Part shown: positions 45,907 through 57,969 of the stretch, piece after piece | How the letters are laid out: each line of letters begins with the position of its first letter | How positions within the stretch are numbered: the first letter of the stretch is position 1 | Assembly: GCA_016802295.1 (NCBI GenBank) | Contig: JAESIW010000200.1 | Span: 3,841,292 to 3,905,291 of the forward strand | Origin: Brachionus rotundiformis | Taxonomy: Eukaryota; Rotifera; Eurotatoria; Ploima; Brachionidae | Reading direction: 5' to 3' | DNA length: 64,000 bases | Notes under the pieces: model-generated | Databases searched by the model: none | Told to the model about the DNA's origin: nothing | The model's input: only the letters and a program-made list of their open reading frames with translations | Translations under genes and position numbers: made by a program

Positions 45907-46290
45907 TACCGTAATGCCTTGCCCCCTAATGCATTGCACTTTAAACCAGAATTCTGGATATTAATGCTGCATTTAACCCACTTTTTTTTCGAGATACGCT
46001 GCGACTGAAAATGCTGCAGTTAATGTCAAAATTTTGGTAAAAATGCCGCATTAAATATGTAAAAAATATGTAAAAATAATTAAAATTAAAAAATAAAAAA
46101 AATTAAAATTAATAATAAAAAATTTTTATTATTTTTTACATATTTAATGCGGCATTTTTACCAAAATTTTGACATTAACTGCAGCATTTTCAGTCGCAGC
46201 GTATCTGGAAAAAAAAGTGGGTTAAATGCATGCATTAAAATCCAGAATTCTGAAAATAAGTGCCGCATTAGGGGGCAAGGCATTACGGTA
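45907..46290. mobile_element. Fold-back element (near-palindromic MITE)
   Basis: The segment is close to a full palindrome. It starts TACCGTAATGCCTTGCCCCC and ends with the reverse complement. Long matching blocks inside include AATTCTGGAT, GCATTTAACCCACTTTTTTT and GATACGCTGCGACTGAAAAT, followed by a block shared through to AATATGTAAAAAA. The two arms are about 160 bp each and flank about 65 bp of A/T-only spacer. The outer TA on each side could be the target duplication of a Tc1/mariner-type insertion. Indels differ between arms near CTAATGC, showing some age. Confidence 0.82.
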
Positions 46291-47030
46291 TATTCAAAAT
46301 ACTGTTAGTCATATTTTAATATTAATTTTTAGTATTTAAATTTGATTAGCAAAAATCAACATTGTTATGAAGTGGTAATTAATTTATAAAATAAAAGTCA
46401 CAATAGCAAAAAATTAATCTTAACAAATTTAACACCAGAAAAAATAGATAATCTCGATTTTTATGACTTGAAGGCATAATTGTATGCTGAGAAGTATTTT
46501 TCTTTTCTGTAAAACTTAAATCAAATTATCTAAATAAATGAGTGGTAGTGGTCAAACGTTGTCTAATAAACACATTAATTATCTTCATCCCGATCAGATA
46601 AGATTTGATGTAACATCGATGAAAAAAAATCTATTCGAATTCTCTTTGATGAGTACTGACTAAATTCATAGTGGTTTTTCATTTATATCAATCAATATTT
46701 TTTAAATTAAAATAAATTTTAAATCTTATTTTCAATTTCCTTGTGTACCAAACCAAGTAAAAAAATTTCTTGACTTGAATGGCCAGTACAAAATGCTATT
46801 TAAAAAAAAATGAAATTTAAACTGAAATTCACTACGTGACTCGAAAAGTCTCCAGCATTCATTCCGTAGATCAGTGTAGCTTATATTTATTCATTTGAAA
46901 TATAGTTAGGTTAGAGCCCAGGCAGTTCGGTATTTCCTTCATTAAAGTCCAATTTTTCAAAATGACTTTTTTTGTAAATTTAAAAAGAAAAAGTAATTTT
47001 TTTTGGCTATAATGTAAAAGAGATTATGCA

Positions 47031-47237
47031 TTAAAAAATACGGCTATATCTTGATTTTGGTTCCTTGATGTAGCATTTTGATTTCCAAACTGGTTTGAGT
47101 CTGGCAAATGCTACTTTTGCGTTTGCAAGTCTATTCCAAATGAATAAAAGACTGTGACGGCTTGGACATTTTCTAGGAATGGGCACCTCAAGGGCGAAGA
47201 ATGGTATGAAGATCAACAATAACATATCGGTCGACAA
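47031..47237 (-). mobile_element. non-LTR retrotransposon remnant (post-RT region)
   Basis: The minus-strand frame contains NAKVAFARLKPVWKSKCYIK followed by EPKSRYSRI. This matches the LINE block 'INKARxAFxxLKPVWRSxxISxxTKLRIF' that follows the RT catalytic core. The upstream part of the frame has only weak resemblance (RKCPSRHSLLFIWNRL). Truncated on both sides. Confidence 0.65.
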
Positions 47238-47979
47238 TCATGAAAGAGTATCCATGGAGAGAAGCAAGGGTAAAAACAAATTAGAAACTTAAAAAAATAA
47301 AAAATTTAATAAAATAAACTTTAAATTTTTTTATTCGATTGTTAGTCATAATATTCAATTTTCCAATCTGTGTCAATTTGGTTTAATTATTAATTAGCTT
47401 TTATTTTATTTGTCAGATTACTAGTTAAATAAGCTTAAAGAAATACTTGCCAACTTTTGTTGTTATAAAAGCCATTTATTTACTAATTTTTAAGGGCTTT
47501 GTAAACAAACTAATTATTCAAAATCAAAGAGAATTTATTGGATTCAAAAAATAATAATTTAAAAAAATTTCAACTCAACAACAATTTTTTAAATTTTCGA
47601 TTCGAAAAAAAACAACAAAATTATAAAATTTCAATCGATTAATTGAAAAAAAAAGTGGTAAAAAAATACCAATTAATGTATAAAAAATAACTGTCAAATA
47701 AAAAAAATATATTTTTTTTTCTTTAATAAAAAAAATATCGATCCTAATACTGTATAGCTACCTACTAATTTTTTTTAATTTTTTTTGTAACTTATGAGTA
47801 CTTTATTTGCATTAATGTTATTCAGCTGGTAAAATCGATTTGAAAAATTTGAAAATTTTAATATATATATATAAATATATATTATTTATTATTTTTATTA
47901 AGAGGAAAAAAATAAAAAAAATAAAAATAAAGGACGGATCCATGATTGAAAATCAAGATTTACATGAAAGGCCGATGAC

Positions 47980-49934
47980 TTAGCTAAAATTTGGCTTAGT
48001 CCTGGTTGTCTTTTGTATCGCCGGGTTGAGTTTGTTTTGATGTGTGTAGATTCGTTTGCGCGCCTGTTGTGGGCCTTGTTGATTGCTGGAATTGTCCTTG
48101 GAGGGGTCCACGCTCAAAAATTCGAGATCATCGACATTGAGGCCGAAGTCGAGCGATCCATGGCTGCTGATGAACATGGCACTGTCGCACTCGTCGTCTT
48201 GGATTATGTGTGGCTGAACGTTTATCAGTCCGGCTTCCAGATCGAGCAAGTTGTCCGTCCACCACTTGGGCTGTCTGATCCCGGTGCCCTGCACTGTCAG
48301 GTCAATAGTCTTTTTTTCATTACTCGGATTGATTAAGCTAGTCGCGTTGAAATTCTCGTCCAAATTAAACTGGCTAGCTATGTCGAAAAGATCGCTGAGC
48401 TCATTGTCATGCGAGGACACCATGTTCTTTTTGAGTAGCCCGCTTACTAAATCCTCCGGTGATGAGTTAGATGTACATGAAGAGTCGGTGAACTGGTCCA
48501 ATTCCAGAGTGGGAAAGTTGGCTTCAAAGTTAAACAAATTCGGCTCGTCGTAGCTCATGCCATTTGATTGGAAAGAATTGCCAAATGTGTCACTAAAATC
48601 GAAATGAGTACTGTTGACTGATTGTTGTTGGTGTTGGTGTTGCACGTGGTTCAATTGAGGGTCCATGTAGCCGGTGGTTACATTTGTGCCGTAATTGTAG
48701 TTGTGTTGGGCTTTGTTCACTTGGGACAAATTGGCGTCCGATCTGACAAAATCACAATTTTCCATTTCATTGTACTGTACCAGATCGGGCTTGGCTTTTT
48801 TCCTGTCTTCTTGGTCATCGCAGTTTTTTCTCTTGCGTTTGTAGGATTTTGTGTTGATGACACCGAGCGAGTTGGACTCGTCAAGCTGACGCTCGAACTC
48901 TGGGTCCAGTGTCCAAAAGCCGCCTTTGCCCGGCTCATCTTTTTGTCTGGCTATCTTGCGAAAGCATTTGTTCAGCGACAAATTGTGACGAATGGAATTC
49001 TTGAATGTAACTTGCCAATTGGCGTCTTTTTTTTTAAAGTAGCTAAAATTTCCAATTATCCAGTCGTAGATCATTTGTAGTGTCATCTTGGACTGTTTGG
49101 ACTCTTTCATTGACAAAATGATCAGCTGTGAGTATGAATAAGGTGGCTTGACGTCCGAGTTGGTTCGGTATTCGTCGCGATCTTTCAAAAATGAGCTGCG
49201 GAACACCGAACCAGCTGAGTTTGAATTGGTCATGATTGATTGGGACTTGCTTGGCTGGAGAATGGCCGGCGCGGACAATTGGTGTTGTAGCTGTTGGACT
49301 GTTTTGTTTGTGTCGGTTTTTTTGCTTCGTCGCTTGGTAGAGGCGTTCGAGGAGCAGGTGGACTGTGGCGAAGCGCTGCACTGCACCGATAGAGGCGGCG
49401 ACAACGGTGGATAGCTCATGTGGAAGTTTTTGCCACAATCAGCGCTCTTGGGCACACTCGCCGCCGGGATAGTGGCGCTGTCCAGGTCGCAGTCCAAACT
49501 CGGACTAAACTTGTCACTTGTCTGCGAATTTGGCGATAGCGAACAACTGCTTGCCACCATGGTCGTGTTCTTCATAATGTTAAGGCTTTGCAGCCACTGG
49601 AGTGAGGTCAAACTATCGTCCAGCATATTAGACGAGCCTGGCTCCGATTCGGATATTTTACTCAAAAAATTCTCTTCCTGGTCCTCGTCTATTTTGTCCA
49701 CAGTGGTCAGCAGGTTGGATTTGGCGGGTTTGTGGCTCATTAAATTAATGGTCTTTATGGGAGAGCAGTTAGCCTTAGCTATGTTATTCAAGTTAATTAG
49801 TTGCAGTTGCTGGCTAGATGTACTCGGTTTGCATATCGGGTTGGGCGAGCTGGTCACAATAGGCTCATGTTTGGCCGATGTCAAATTAGTCAGTATTAAT
49901 GGCTTGGTATGAGCGCTTGGATTATTCAAAGATG
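47980..49934 (-). CDS. FOXJ1: FoxJ1 forkhead transcription factor (main exon; 5' end missing)
   Basis: FoxJ1 is the master regulator of motile cilia genes. The large exon encodes about 650 residues to the stop. Numbering from a Leu codon at 49929, the FoxJ1-specific motif [18 protein letters not shown] lies at 104-121 and the forkhead at 261-350 ([10 protein letters not shown] ... [35 protein letters not shown]). The wing sequence DEPGKGGFW is typical of FoxJ1. A basic KSYKRKRKN stretch follows. The C-terminal region is Asn/Gln/Ser-rich with acidic patches, as in activation domains. The exon has no start ATG. It begins at a clear acceptor (TTTTTATTAG, boundary 49934/49935), so upstream exons exist. 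A four-residue insertion, VTFK (307-310), interrupts WQ|NSIRHN and is encoded by a 12-nt GT...AG segment (49000-49011). The exon is far GC-richer than its flanks. Confidence 0.9.
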
Positions 49935-51678
49935 CTAATAAAAAAAAAAATTAAAAAAAATCACTACTCCTTTTGGTAAAGGGTGCTCAGGTGGGCCTCT
50001 CCATTAAAAAAAATATAATAAAAAGACACTTTATATTTTATTAAGAATATATATTTTTTTAAGTAGAAAAAAAAAGCTCATATAAAAGAGTAAGCTCTCG
50101 AGGCCCATTCCGTTTAATTATAAGTCTGAAAAAATAACATCGATTTGGCACAAAAACAATTGTTTTATATGCGACAATTAAATCCAACAATAAAGAATAA
50201 TTAGTTTTTGTTTTTTCTATTTGGCAAGAAAAAAGAAACAAAACAATCGCTTATGGAAGTTTATTCCAAAATAGCTCCAAGTAGTGACTACATGCGACAA
50301 TAACATAGAAGAATGGGGCCTGATTCACTGTACAGTAGGCAAATTAGCGCTCATGGCACACTAAAGCTATCCGAATTTTGGTTTGCCTTTTTTAAAGCGA
50401 AAATTATCGATATGGCAAACGAAATCCGGCACAGGTTTAATTGACTTTGAGTAGTTTATAATAGAGCTATTTAAAGCCACTGTGAGTGTTTATTAAAAAT
50501 ATCTAAACTGTTTCCAATCTTGCAATTAATCTTGGTCTCAAGTGCTTTTAACAAGCTTTTTCTCAAAGCTTTCAAGAGTTTAATAAATTCTAAATAGCTC
50601 GGTATATTCCGGCCATAATTAAAAATAACTTTTATTTTTATTTTTTCTTGACTCTTATCTACTTTAAATTAGTCACACTATTTGGCATATTTTAGCCGAA
50701 CATTTTTAATCCATTTGAAAATTTAAAATAAAAACACTCAATTTTAAATAAACCCAATAAATTAAATTTTAAGTTTGGCTTCTAGTTTGTTTATTTTAGC
50801 TTTTTTTTTTAAAACAATTTTTCCAAAGTATTCGCTTTGAATATGAAAAAAAGAGAGAGAAAGAGAGAAAAAAATCTAAATCAAACAAGCTCCTAAATTA
50901 AGATTTTAAAAATACTCAGATTTTAGTTTTCTCGTGAATATGGATTTTAATTGATTACCTTTGTATTTGTATATGCCTAAATCATGCTTAGTGATCAAGC
51001 CATACTGATTAGAGCCAGAAAAGAAAGAAAGAGAATCAGCACCCACGCAATATATGTCTTTTTCTCACTAGTTTAGACAAGAACTTAATATTTTGTTCTC
51101 GACCTTTAATAATTAAATTAAAATTTTCCTAATTAGGTTAGAGAAAATTATTATTAAAATTCAACTCACATTCTAGATCTACCTGTGCCAAAGAAAAAAA
51201 AAATAAAAAAAAATAATCAACTTTTTCTTTAATGTGGCAATAAAGACTAAATTCAAGCAAACAAAATCCGAAACAATATATCAACTTGGCCAACATTTAA
51301 ATATTTAAATTAGAAAGAATAATCATGGAATTAAAACTTGCTTAATGAATAAATGATTTGAATTTTTTACGTTCGATCAAATATTTAATAAAAGAAATAA
51401 AAAAAAAAAAGCTTCAAACTTTCTTATTTAAATTAAATCAAATATTTTCCTAGCTATTCTTGTTTGCTTTTCGGCTTGTTGTTCAATATATTAATATAAA
51501 ATTTTATTTGCATTCATTTTCTCTTTTTGTGTTCAGCGTCAACTTCATTTTAAATATGCCCGTCAATGGTTCGCTTGAATTCTATACCTGATACTAAATA
51601 TCGAATTTTAATTTATTTCAATCAGGCTTAGCAAACAAAACCCCCCATCAGACTGATCATTTCATTCCTAAAACATAC

Positions 51679-51692
51679 CTGGCTGACCATCA
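51679..51692 (-). other. candidate 14-nt FoxJ1 micro-exon
   Basis: The minus-strand sequence TGATGGTCAGCCAG is bounded by an acceptor-like CTAG and a good donor, GTATGT. Spliced to the main FoxJ1 exon it keeps frame (xxT GAT GGT CAG CCA GCA TCT TTG, giving DGQPASL). The start-codon exon further upstream was not found, so this remains a hypothesis. Confidence 0.25.
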
Positions 51693-52951
51693 CTAGATTT
51701 TGCCAGAAAAAAATTTTTTTCAAATTAACTAATCTTAAAAGAAACCTATTTCAGAAGAATTATTTTAATCATGTAACACATGTGGATGGCCAGCTCTTGG
51801 TGTTACCTGAAAAAAAAACATACACCCTAAAGTAGAAAATAATAAAATTAAAATTCATTATTTTTGAAAAAATTAAATTAGAAAAAAAACAAAATTTATT
51901 TTTACAATTACTGTCAATATTTTATTCATATGTTAAGAAGAGTTTCGATTTATTCGAAGCAAACAGGTCCTCTTTCTATCTTAAACTTGATAAAATATGT
52001 TATTTGAAAAAAAATTAAATTTAAAATTCATTACTCTTAAAAAAACTTAAAATAATTTTTTTTTCGAAATTAAAATTCGCCAAGCTAGTTAATAAAAAGG
52101 AATGCAGAGTCTTCCACTTTCAAATCTACTCAAATCTACATATTTTGTTTGATTTATTTATTTATTTATTTTTTTTGGATAAAAAAAATTTTAAATTAAG
52201 AATACTATGAAAATAAGAGAGCTTAAAAAAAAGTATTCAGTGCATAATACGGCTTTGTGCGCCGATAATTACGCTTTTCCAACTCTCTTCAAAGCCTATG
52301 CCAAGAATTAATTAAATCATTATGCAATGTGCCAAAAAGTGCCGACCTGGATCAAGTACTTGGCAAAATGGACTTACCAATCATCGTCTAAGCATTGACT
52401 GGCTAGTTGGCGGCTTTCATTTCTTTACAAAACACAAACACACACAGGCACAGAGTGTAACTGGTAAGCAAACAAGACTCGGAACGTAGAGCAAACCTCT
52501 TTGTCAAATATTAGCTCTAAATATAAATCTAAAAAATAATAAAATTAAAAAATTTTGATCTGAGCTCAAAATTGGACACATGGATTTATTTTATTGATGC
52601 GGCCTGGATTCGCCTTGTTTACATGTCTTGACAAATTGAACAAAAAAAAAAGCCATACTTAATTAGCTGCTTTGGCCTTAAGTGTTTTTTATTCGAATTG
52701 AAGTCTTAACATCTAAACAAATCGAGTCCAAGACTTGAACTTTTCTGCTAATCGGAAACCGACAAGGAAGACTTAAATTTATTTAGGTCGAATTTCGATA
52801 ACAAATAATTTAAAATTTAAATTATTTTTTAAATACAGCTGATTGTTGGGCTTTAATTAAAAAACCAATTAAATTTTTTAACTTGATTTCAAGTGTCTGA
52901 AAAGCGAGAATATCGACCAAACTAATGATAAGTCTACTCTAGTTTCTAAAT

Positions 52952-52976
52952 TCTCTCTCTCTCTCTCTTTCTCTCT
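52952..52976. repeat. (CT)n microsatellite
   Basis: Run of CT dinucleotides with one TTT interruption. Confidence 0.85.
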
Positions 52977-55128
52977 TTTTATAATTCATTGTTTTCTAAA
53001 TAGAGTTTTGTTATTGTTATATGAGCAAATGTTTTTATGAACTGAAAATAATTCTGAATAAAATAAAAATTCCAATTTAAAATGTATCTGATTTTTTAAT
53101 TAAAAAAAGTAAAATTTAGCCAAAATTAGGTTAAGTATATATTTGTAAAGCGTTTTATCGAAGTCCGCCAAAAGTCACTTTATTCCCTCAGCTTTATTGC
53201 CAGTGCTCTATAGGTTTGGTAATTTTTGACAATTTGCGGCACCATATTAATACTCTTGTGCTGAAGCACACTGTTATTAATTAGCCTACAGAGTAAACAA
53301 AATATGTTTTTTAGTACTATGGCAATGACGGAATTTCGAAATTACTTAATTATTTTATTTTTTAAAGTGCATCACTTAAATTGACCAAAATTAAATAAGA
53401 AAATATTTGCCTCATAGAGTTTATATTTCCTCTATGGAATAAATAATTCACAATTAATGAAATTTTAATTTGTTATTTTTTTTTATTTAGGCCTTAATCT
53501 TAGACTAGTCAAGCTGAAACAAAAATAATTTTTTCTGCTCACTGACCTGGGCCTTTTTTATTGCCACAACTATCATAAACTTGAGTTTATTTGGTATAGA
53601 TACAATTTAAAAGTTTTAAATACATTCTGAAATATAAAATTACCCGGTTTTTATTTGAATAAATCTCATTTTAAAACAACTCTAATTTTCTTATATACAA
53701 ACAAAAAGCCAATTTTTTTTTAATTTAAAAAAAAAGTTTCGATTTTTCTCCAAGAATGCTGTTAGGGCTCTTGCACTAGATTTATTTTAATGGAATAAGT
53801 AAATTGTTTATGGCACTTTGTTCAATTATTATACTTTTTTTTTCAAGTCAAGTTATTACTATTTTATTTTTTATTTCCATTAATAATTGTTATTATTTGA
53901 TTGAAAAACGACTACTGAACCTAAATAGATGGCGAAAAGCAAATTTTAATTATATAACTAATCGGATCTCCTCATGGTTGCAAAATATTTATTGAAATTA
54001 AAAAAATTTATATTTTATTTTTTATAGAGTAAGAGTCGCTAGTAATTATACTAATCTGAAAATAGCTTGCCGAATGTCTCTAAATTGGTTTTAGCGCATT
54101 GTTTCCCTTTGGTGTCCGAAAAAGCTTTACCGGACATTAGTTGACAAAAAGCATCTGATCAAATGAGTTCTTTGACTAAGTCCTGAAATAATTCTAAAAG
54201 TTACTACTCTGCCAAACTAATTTACAAGTCACATGTTTTAACTGTTTAGCTGCCTTTAAGCTATGCTAATTAACTCTTAGACACTCTATCCAAAGCTAAT
54301 TGTTTAATTATTTAAAAATATTTGAATATTATTTGAGCTGAAATCTGAATCTCTTAAGAGAAAAGAAAATTACATATTTTTTTGATCATAAAAACAATGG
54401 TTGTCAGCTGACCCGGGAAAAAAGTTCCAACAAAAAAATGTAGAACATCTAATTCGATACTATTTTTACACTAAAGAAAATTTCTTCATGACAATTATAA
54501 AACTAAAATAAATTATCATTTACACTTTTTAATAAACGATAAGAAAATTTAATTTAATTACATTATTTTTTATCGATAGAGAAAATTAGATTTTTGCTTT
54601 TAAAAAATACCTTTTTTTATTGTTTATGCCGCATAAAAACAAGCGAGATTAATCTTAATCTCTTCTTTTCTACTCCGAAATCTTTTTTTACGATTCGAAG
54701 TGTTTTTTTTTTTAATTCTTTTACTTTTCTGATAAAAAAAATTATAATTTACAAAAAGGTAAGAATGAATTTACAATTAAAGGATTATTTGTTACAAAGC
54801 TGTTTGGCAACCAAATCCAATTGCAATTCCATTTATTTGGCTAAATAAATCCAAATCTTGAAAATAAACCAAAATAATAAATTTAAAGGAAGTTTATTAA
54901 TTAAAATTCGTTTAAATTTTGAAAAAAAAAAAACTAATTTATTTCAATAGAAAAATATTAATTTATTTGATTTAAGGCTTGTTGAAGTAAGAAAAACGAA
55001 AAGAGAAAGATAATTGTTGTTATTGTTTTAATGAAAGATAAGAGTTATTAAAATAGAAGATAATTTTTAAAAAAATCTGTTTCAATTTGTTTTATGAGTC
55101 CTTGTAAAAGCTAGGTCGTAAATTTTCT

Positions 55129-55641
55129 TCATCTAATTATTTGTGTAGCGTACAGTATTGATACAATTGCACCTATAATTAGAAGTAGGCAAATAGGCAT
55201 TATGAAACAAATCCAGCAATAGATCGGGCATGATATGAAATTTTCACATCCTGAGCAACAAGAACAGCATTTTCGCCAACAACCAATACAGCAGGTACAG
55301 CACTGAAGCGATTGAATTTCAGTTTCTTTATCGAAGTGACGATGAAAGCCAACGAGCAATTTGCGCGATGTTTCTGTGTATGGCAAAGGTGTAATTTGGT
55401 CGGCATAGTCGGACTGGTTGTCATAGTCCTCTTCAACTATTGTTTCTGTCTTAGGCTTTTGAGGTTTGTAGTCCTCATTATTTTGGTAGAATCCTAGAGA
55501 AGAATTCTGGTTCGTATACGGCTGCTGTACTTGGTAAAGTGGCTGGGAAACAACCGGTTGTTGGTTCCCTGAGAGCAAAATTGGCCTCACACTATTTGGT
55601 GAAGTATTTAGCTGAATAATTCTATTGGGATAATATGCCAT
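55129..55641 (-). CDS. Orphan Cys-rich single-pass membrane protein
   Basis: An intronless 170-residue frame with good coding character; I do not recognise a family. Residues 1-95 are hydrophilic, Gln/Asn/Tyr/Pro-rich and probably disordered. A dense cysteine cluster follows at 114-151 (CCTCCIGCWRKCCSCCSGC ... CPIYCWIC), with about 15 cysteines. One hydrophobic segment spans about 143-165 and leaves a five-residue tail (ATQIIR end). This is the topology of a C-tail-anchored protein with a juxtamembrane Cys-rich, possibly palmitoylated, stretch. It stands alone, with more than 5 kb to FoxJ1. The ATG is the first in frame. Confidence 0.7.
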   Translation of the reverse strand: MAYYPNRIIQLNTSPNSVRPILLSGNQQPVVSQPLYQVQQPYTNQNSSLGFYQNNEDYKPQKPKTETIVEEDYDNQSDYADQITPLPYTETSRKLLVGFHRHFDKETEIQSLQCCTCCIGCWRKCCSCCSGCENFISCPIYCWICFIMPICLLLIIGAIVSILYATQIIR

Positions 55642-57969
55642 TTTTATTACTTATTTTGTAAATTATTTCTGAGAGATTTGTTTAATTCAAATAAACAGAA
55701 AAGGTAAAATGTTTAATTATTTCAAATTTTATCTGATTGCTTTTATTAAGTAAAAAAAAACAAAACCATTCAAGTCTTTGAAATTTCAGGGAAAATAATT
55801 ATTTTTTTGTTTTAACATAAATTTAAATGATTTAAACTTTTGACTTTTTATTTATTTTTTGTTAAATTTCTGCTTTTCATAATTTAATGATTTAATGTAC
55901 TGTTTTAATTAGAAAATTATCTTTTATTTAAAATTTGAGGAAAAAAAACCTTTTAGCTTGACAAATAAATAAAGCTAATTTAAATTTGATTTTTGTTTTT
56001 CATAAATAAAATTGAAACATGAACCATTTTGGAGTTATAAATTATTTAAAAGTAAAACAAGCAGTTAATTAGAAGTCTTGGAGCTAAAAAAAAGGAAAAA
56101 TCCTTTAAATATAAGCTGTTAACTAAATGAAATGCTATTTAATTTATTTCATAATTCTTCTTTTAAAATAAGAAAACAAATTCAATTCAATTTTTATTAA
56201 AATTTTCGAGTATTTTTATGTTTAATAAGGAAAATTTAATAAAATTCCAAAAATGATTAATATAAAATTCTTATTTGATAAAACAATCCTCTTTTGAAAA
56301 ATATACTAATCTGTTTTGAAATCGAGCTTAACTGTTGCTTATCATAAAAAATTAACATTATTATCTTTACAAGTTGAAATTTAGAACATTTTTTTCATCA
56401 TTTTTAAACTAATTTTAACTTTTGAATTTTTCTCTTCTCAAATTGATAAATGAAAAATCGCTAATTTAAAATTTACTTTTGAAAAATATCAAAATAAGTC
56501 GATTCGATATCAAGGTTTAAATTTCAATTAGCATAAAAGTTTATTAGAAATTTTTAGCAAAAAATTTTACATATTTATTTTTTACTAAACTTATCAATGA
56601 GATTAAATTAGCAAAGATTAACAAGTCAAAGCTTTTTGCATATTTATTCATGATAGCATAATTTTATTTTTTGAAATGATTATATAAAAAAACTAACACA
56701 TTATAGTCATGAAAAGGTCATTATTAAGCATCATAATTATTTTAAAAAAGAATACGTAAGGCTTCGTTTATTCTAAACAAATTTTTTTATCTAAAAAAAA
56801 TAGACTTAACTTTTATTTAAACATCACCTTGACGTAATTTATTAAAATAAATAATTATTTTTTCTTTAATTCGTCGAAACTGAATTTGTATATAAAAATT
56901 TGAATTTGACAAATTATTTGATGATTATATTTTGCAAAGCCAAAAATTTCTAATTAAAAACAATGTTTAAGCTTTATTAATCTCTGTTTTAATAAATTGT
57001 TCCCTGGTTGATAAAATTTTTTAAGACAGATATTAATAAAGCTTAAACATCTGAAGATAGTTTACTTTGGGCGAGTTATATCTGTGTTATCCAATTTTTT
57101 AATAAACCATCTATCAAACATTGTGTTATTGATTTATTTAAAAATTGAATTTGCAAATAATTGGTTATTAAGTACCAGAGATGCTGTCGGATTTTAATAT
57201 CCTTGAATTTTTGCCAAATGCAAGTTCAAATATTTGAAGTATTTATTATTTGAATTGATTGAATTGAATGATTTAATGGCAAACAAGTGCATTTATTGCT
57301 TAATTTAAACTGTAATTAAAATTTAGACTTACATTAAATATTTGATTAGCTGAATTTCTGCAATTAGCTCTTTTGGACTGAATGAACAAACTTTCTAAGA
57401 TATCTAAAAAATATCAAATTAATTGTAAACTTTAGAAATAAGAATAAAGACGAAGCCTTTGAAAATTATTTATTTCAAATGACTGTGCTATTTTTGCTTT
57501 AAAAATGTATTCGATCCAGTCGTTCGAATAATTGATATCCAAAATTTTACACTTTCCATGTTACCAATGTGGCAAGAATTTATTAAAGGAGTTTCACAAG
57601 TATTTTTCACATAAAATAATTATTTATCAAAAAATTTGATCATAAATAAAACAATAAATTAAAATAAAAGTACTCACAAAACAAAATTTTCTTTTTAAAT
57701 TAAAATTTTATGTTCATTTGAAAAAAATTCTGGTCAAAGTCAGATTAAATTGAATGATAAAAAAAGTTATTTTTGTAAATAAGTATGTGTATCCTGTTAG
57801 TAAACTGCCTAAATAAGTTATGTCTTAAATTCTTTTAATAAAAATAAAAAAATCTGAAGAAGAATTGGAAAAATTGATTCTAGAATATAAATTTTAATTT
57901 TCATCTTTTGTATTTCTTAAATTAAAAGAAATAATTTCCCAGTCCCAATCATCAAATGGATTCGTTGTT
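55642..57969. other. AT-rich intergenic DNA
   Basis: No exon recognised. An inverted repeat at 56964-57049 is listed separately. The rest is low-complexity AT-rich DNA. Confidence 0.65.
56964..57049. repeat. Small inverted repeat (86 bp)
   Basis: TGTTTAAGCTTTATTAATCTC at the left pairs with the reverse complement of GATATTAATAAAGCTTAAACA at the right. The arms are 27 bp with two or three mismatches and the loop is about 32 nt. It could be a tiny MITE relic or a hairpin RNA; nothing further supports either. Confidence 0.6.

Larger units (their letters stand above)
44087..47979. other. Intergenic DNA between TEX2 and FoxJ1
   Basis: AT-rich DNA 5' of TEX2 and 3' of FoxJ1. It holds a fold-back element (45907-46290) and a LINE scrap (47031-47237), both listed. 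Around 45530-45556 there are three TAACGTAA-like words about 10 bp apart. No exon was recognised. Confidence 0.65.
49935..55128. other. FoxJ1 5' region and intergenic DNA
   Basis: The FoxJ1 start exon(s) should lie here on the minus strand. A 14-nt micro-exon candidate is at 51679-51692. Another donor-like GTAAGTCC follows coding-like sequence near 52373-52415. Neither is secure. The rest is AT-rich, with CT/GA tracts near 50853 and 52952. The open frames at 53804 and 54594 are low-complexity and match nothing. Confidence 0.5.

Noticed and set aside
48013..49912. Several plus-strand and off-frame ORFs across FoxJ1
   Set aside because: They are antisense or shifted frames of the long FoxJ1 exon. 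The hydrophobic character of the antisense reading comes from complementing polar codons.
53804..54848. ORFs at 53804-53995 and 54594-54848
   Set aside because: Low-complexity Phe/Ile/Lys/Asn-rich translations with no splice partners.
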